Source: Burkholderia sp. WAC0059
GTDB lineage: Bacteria; Pseudomonadota; Gammaproteobacteria; Burkholderiales; Burkholderiaceae
Assembly (NCBI RefSeq): GCF_002870125.1
Contig: NZ_PNEO01000026.1
Coordinates: 1-43,035 of the forward strand
DNA length: 43,035 bases
Direction of reading: 5' to 3'
Positions 41,085-43,035 of this stretch are shown piece by piece. A program made the position numbers and the translations under genes. How positions within the stretch are numbered: position 1 is the stretch's first letter; every line of letters begins with the position of its first letter. Under the pieces are notes generated by a model. That model worked only from the letters and a program-made list of their open reading frames with translations. It ran no database searches and had not been told where the DNA came from.

Positions 41085-42197
41085 ATGTCCGGCAACACGC
41101 TCGGTACGCTTTTCACCGTCACGACCTTCGGCGAATCCCACGGTCCCGCGATCGGCTGCGTGATCGACGGCTGCCCGCCCGGCATGGCGCTGGCCGAAGC
41201 CGACATCCAGCACGAGCTCGACCGCCGCAAGCCGGGCACGTCGCGCCACGTGACGCAGCGCCAGGAGGACGACAGGGTCGAAATCCTGTCGGGCGTGTTC
41301 GAAGGGCAGACGACGGGCGCGCCGATCGCGCTCGTGATCCGCAACACCGACCAGCGCAGCAAGGACTACGGCAACATCGCCGAAACGTTCCGGCCCGGCC
41401 ACGCGGACTACACCTACTGGCAGAAGTACGGCATTCGCGACTACCGCGGCGGCGGCCGCTCGTCGGCGCGGCTGACCGCGCCGACCGTCGCGGCCGGCGC
41501 GGTCGCGAAGAAGTGGCTGCGCGAGCGCTTCGGCGTCGAGGTGCGCGGCTACATGAGCGCGCTCGGCGAAATCGACGTGCCGTTCGTCGACTGGAAGCAC
41601 GTGGGCGAGAACCCGTTCTTCGTGCCGAACGCGGACATCGTGCCGCAACTCGAGGCGTACATGGACGCGCTGCGCAAGGACGGCGATTCGATCGGCGCGC
41701 GCATCGGCGTCGTGGCGTCGGGCGTGCCGGCGGGCTGGGGCGAGCCGCTCTTCGACCGGCTCGACGCCGACATCGCGCACGCGATGATGGGCATCAATGC
41801 CGTGAAGGGCGTCGAGATCGGCGCGGGCTTCGCGAGCGTCGCGCAGCGCGGCTCGCAGCACGGCGACGAGCTGACGCCCGACGGATTCGTCGGCAATCGC
41901 GCCGGCGGCGTGCTGGGCGGCATCTCGACGGGGCAGGACATCACGGTATCGATCGCGATCAAGCCGACGTCGAGCATCCGCACGCCGCGCCGCTCGATCG
42001 ACAAGGCCGGCGCGAGCGCGACGGTCGAGACGTTCGGCCGCCACGATCCCTGCGTCGGCATTCGCGCGACGCCGATCGCCGAGGCCATGCTTGCGCTCGT
42101 GCTGATCGACCACGCGCTGCGTCACCGCGCGCAGTGCGGCGACGTCGTCGTGACGACGCCGCGCATCGCCGCGCGCGCCGACCGACGCGGGAATTGA
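41085..42197 (+). CDS. aroC: Chorismate synthase
   Basis: Last step of the shikimate pathway: 5-enolpyruvylshikimate 3-phosphate to chorismate, needing reduced FMN. The 370-aa sequence contains GESHGPAIGCVIDGCPPG (residues about 16-33), RKPGTSRHVTQRQE, the RPGHADYTYWQKYGIRDYRGGGRSSAR block with the active-site His and Arg residues, and the second signature GNRAGGVLGGISTGQDI. Length is close to E. coli AroC (361). The start at 41085 is the conserved MSGNTLGTLF; a CATAAT at 41046-41051 could be its -10. It converges with the ETF-QO gene across 96 bases, in which I see no terminator. Confidence 0.97.
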   Translation: MSGNTLGTLFTVTTFGESHGPAIGCVIDGCPPGMALAEADIQHELDRRKPGTSRHVTQRQEDDRVEILSGVFEGQTTGAPIALVIRNTDQRSKDYGNIAETFRPGHADYTYWQKYGIRDYRGGGRSSARLTAPTVAAGAVAKKWLRERFGVEVRGYMSALGEIDVPFVDWKHVGENPFFVPNADIVPQLEAYMDALRKDGDSIGARIGVVASGVPAGWGEPLFDRLDADIAHAMMGINAVKGVEIGAGFASVAQRGSQHGDELTPDGFVGNRAGGVLGGISTGQDITVSIAIKPTSSIRTPRRSIDKAGASATVETFGRHDPCVGIRATPIAEAMLALVLIDHALRHRAQCGDVVVTTPRIAARADRRGN

Positions 42198-42293
42198 CGC
42201 CGGACACGACGCGGCGCGAAGACGGGCCGACCAGAACGCGCGCCGGGGCGACCGGAAGCGCGGCATCGCGGCCCGCGCCCGGCGGCGCATCGA

Positions 42294-43035
42294 TCACATG
42301 TTCGGATAGTTCGGCCCGCCGCCGCCTTCGGGCGTGACCCAGACGATGTTCTGCGTGGGGTCCTTGATGTCGCAGGTCTTGCAGTGCACGCAGTTCTGCG
42401 CGTTGATGACGAGCCGCTCGGCGCCGTCGTCGTTCTTCACGAATTCGTAGACGGCCGCCGGGCAGAAGCGCGCCTCCGGGCCCGCGTAGGTGCGCAGGTT
42501 CACGTCCACGGGCACGTTCGCGTCCTTGAGCGTCAGGTGCGCCGGCTGGTTTTCCTCGTGGTTCGTGTTCGAGATGAATACCGACGAGAGGCGGTCGAAG
42601 GTCAGCTTGCCGTCGGGCTTCGGATACTCGATCGGCTTGCATTGCGAGGCCGGGCGCAGCGTTTCGTTGTCGCGATGCGCGTGATGCAGCGTCCACGGCA
42701 CGTTGCCGCCGAGAAGCTTCTGCTCGATGCCGACCATCAGCGTGCCCAGGTACAGGCCCTTGCTCATCCACTGCTTGAAGTTGCGCGAGCGGTAGAGCTC
42801 GTCGTAGAGCCACGACTGCCGGAACGCGGCGGGATAGGCGGTCAGTTCGTCGTGCTGGCGGCCGGCCTGCACGGCTTCGAACGCGGCGTCGGCCGCGAGC
42901 ATGCCGGTCTTGATCGCCGCGTGGCTGCCCTTGATGCGCGAGACGTTGAGAAAGCCCGCGTCGTCGCCGACGAGCGCACCGCCGGCAAACACGAGCTTCG
43001 GCAGCGAGAGCAGGCCGCCCGCCGTGATCGCGCGC
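42294..43035 (-). CDS. Electron transfer flavoprotein-ubiquinone oxidoreductase (partial)
   Basis: The C-terminal ~247 residues of ETF-QO, cut by the right edge of the window (its N-terminus and FAD-binding part lie beyond 43035). The membrane-bound enzyme passes electrons from reduced ETF, fed by acyl-CoA and amino-acid dehydrogenases, to ubiquinone. Visible parts: LSLPKLVFAGGALVGDDAGFLN, SRIKGSHAAIKTGMLAADA, the helical ubiquinone-binding region with DELYRSRNFKQWMSKGLYLG, and the [4Fe-4S] ferredoxin-like end with FCPAAVYEF, CVHCKTCDIKDPTQ, giving the four Cys ligands (the CxxCxxC plus an upstream Cys). The stop is at 42294, after GGGGPNYPNM. The gene usually called etfD/etfQO. Function follows from the family and is quite sure. 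Confidence 0.95.
   Translation of the reverse strand, partial: RAITAGGLLSLPKLVFAGGALVGDDAGFLNVSRIKGSHAAIKTGMLAADAAFEAVQAGRQHDELTAYPAAFRQSWLYDELYRSRNFKQWMSKGLYLGTLMVGIEQKLLGGNVPWTLHHAHRDNETLRPASQCKPIEYPKPDGKLTFDRLSSVFISNTNHEENQPAHLTLKDANVPVDVNLRTYAGPEARFCPAAVYEFVKNDDGAERLVINAQNCVHCKTCDIKDPTQNIVWVTPEGGGGPNYPNM

Overview
The window is a stretch of chromosome from a very GC-rich betaproteobacterium. The 5S rRNA sequence, the protein sequences (UppP, NlpD-like, AlaRS, ValRS, DkgB-type reductase, ETF-QO) and the gene neighbourhoods fit the Burkholderiaceae (Burkholderia sensu lato). This assignment comes from recognising families, not from a search. Nearly all of it is core-genome sequence with strong GC3 bias, so long antisense open frames are common and are not genes.

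Layout. 1-190: the end of an rRNA operon (5S gene plus terminator). 190-1490: a small lipoprotein, the C-terminal remnant of a MATE/DinF-type exporter, a DUF2288 gene, then an AT-rich gap with a structured inverted repeat and a good candidate for an undescribed ~75-nt small RNA. 1490-4950: NlpD-like murein-hydrolase activator, aldose 1-epimerase-like protein, a 28-aa membrane peptide, UppP and tRNA-Arg(UCU). 4950-6035: a lower-GC stretch after the tRNA with one orphan ORF. 6036-12013: IsdG-like monooxygenase, DkgB-type reductase, a 32-aa ORF overlapping a Nudix gene, glnS, an RBBP9/YdeN-type hydrolase and a class III CoA-transferase. 12391-23577: alaS, a NudC-like Nudix hydrolase, an Fsr-type MFS exporter, a chemoreceptor with a probable FliA promoter, tusA, galU and valS. 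23830-27016: uvrD and an MTA/SAH nucleosidase. 27024-33014: an operon for a FUSC/AaeB-type efflux system (outer-membrane lipoprotein, FUSC pump, DUF1656, HlyD adaptor) with its divergent LysR regulator. 33276-43035: a 47-aa membrane peptide, metallophosphoesterase, FAD-linked oxidase, WrbA, YihY family protein, CBS-domain protein, an LplT-like MFS protein with a degenerate acyltransferase-like tail, aroC, and the C-terminal part of ETF-QO running off the right edge.

How the genes work together. Three aminoacyl-tRNA synthetases (Gln, Ala, Val), tRNA-Arg, 5S rRNA and tusA serve translation. NlpD-like, UppP and GalU serve the envelope. UvrD, the Nudix enzymes and MTA/SAH nucleosidase serve repair and metabolite clean-up. 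Two drug or aromatic-acid export systems (Fsr and FUSC) are present. There is no phage, transposon, CRISPR array or secretion system. I see no large new system; the most interesting items are small: the candidate sRNA, three short ORFs with good ribosome binding sites, several perfect palindromes in leader or intergenic regions, the exporter remnant, and the degenerate domain of the LplT-like protein.
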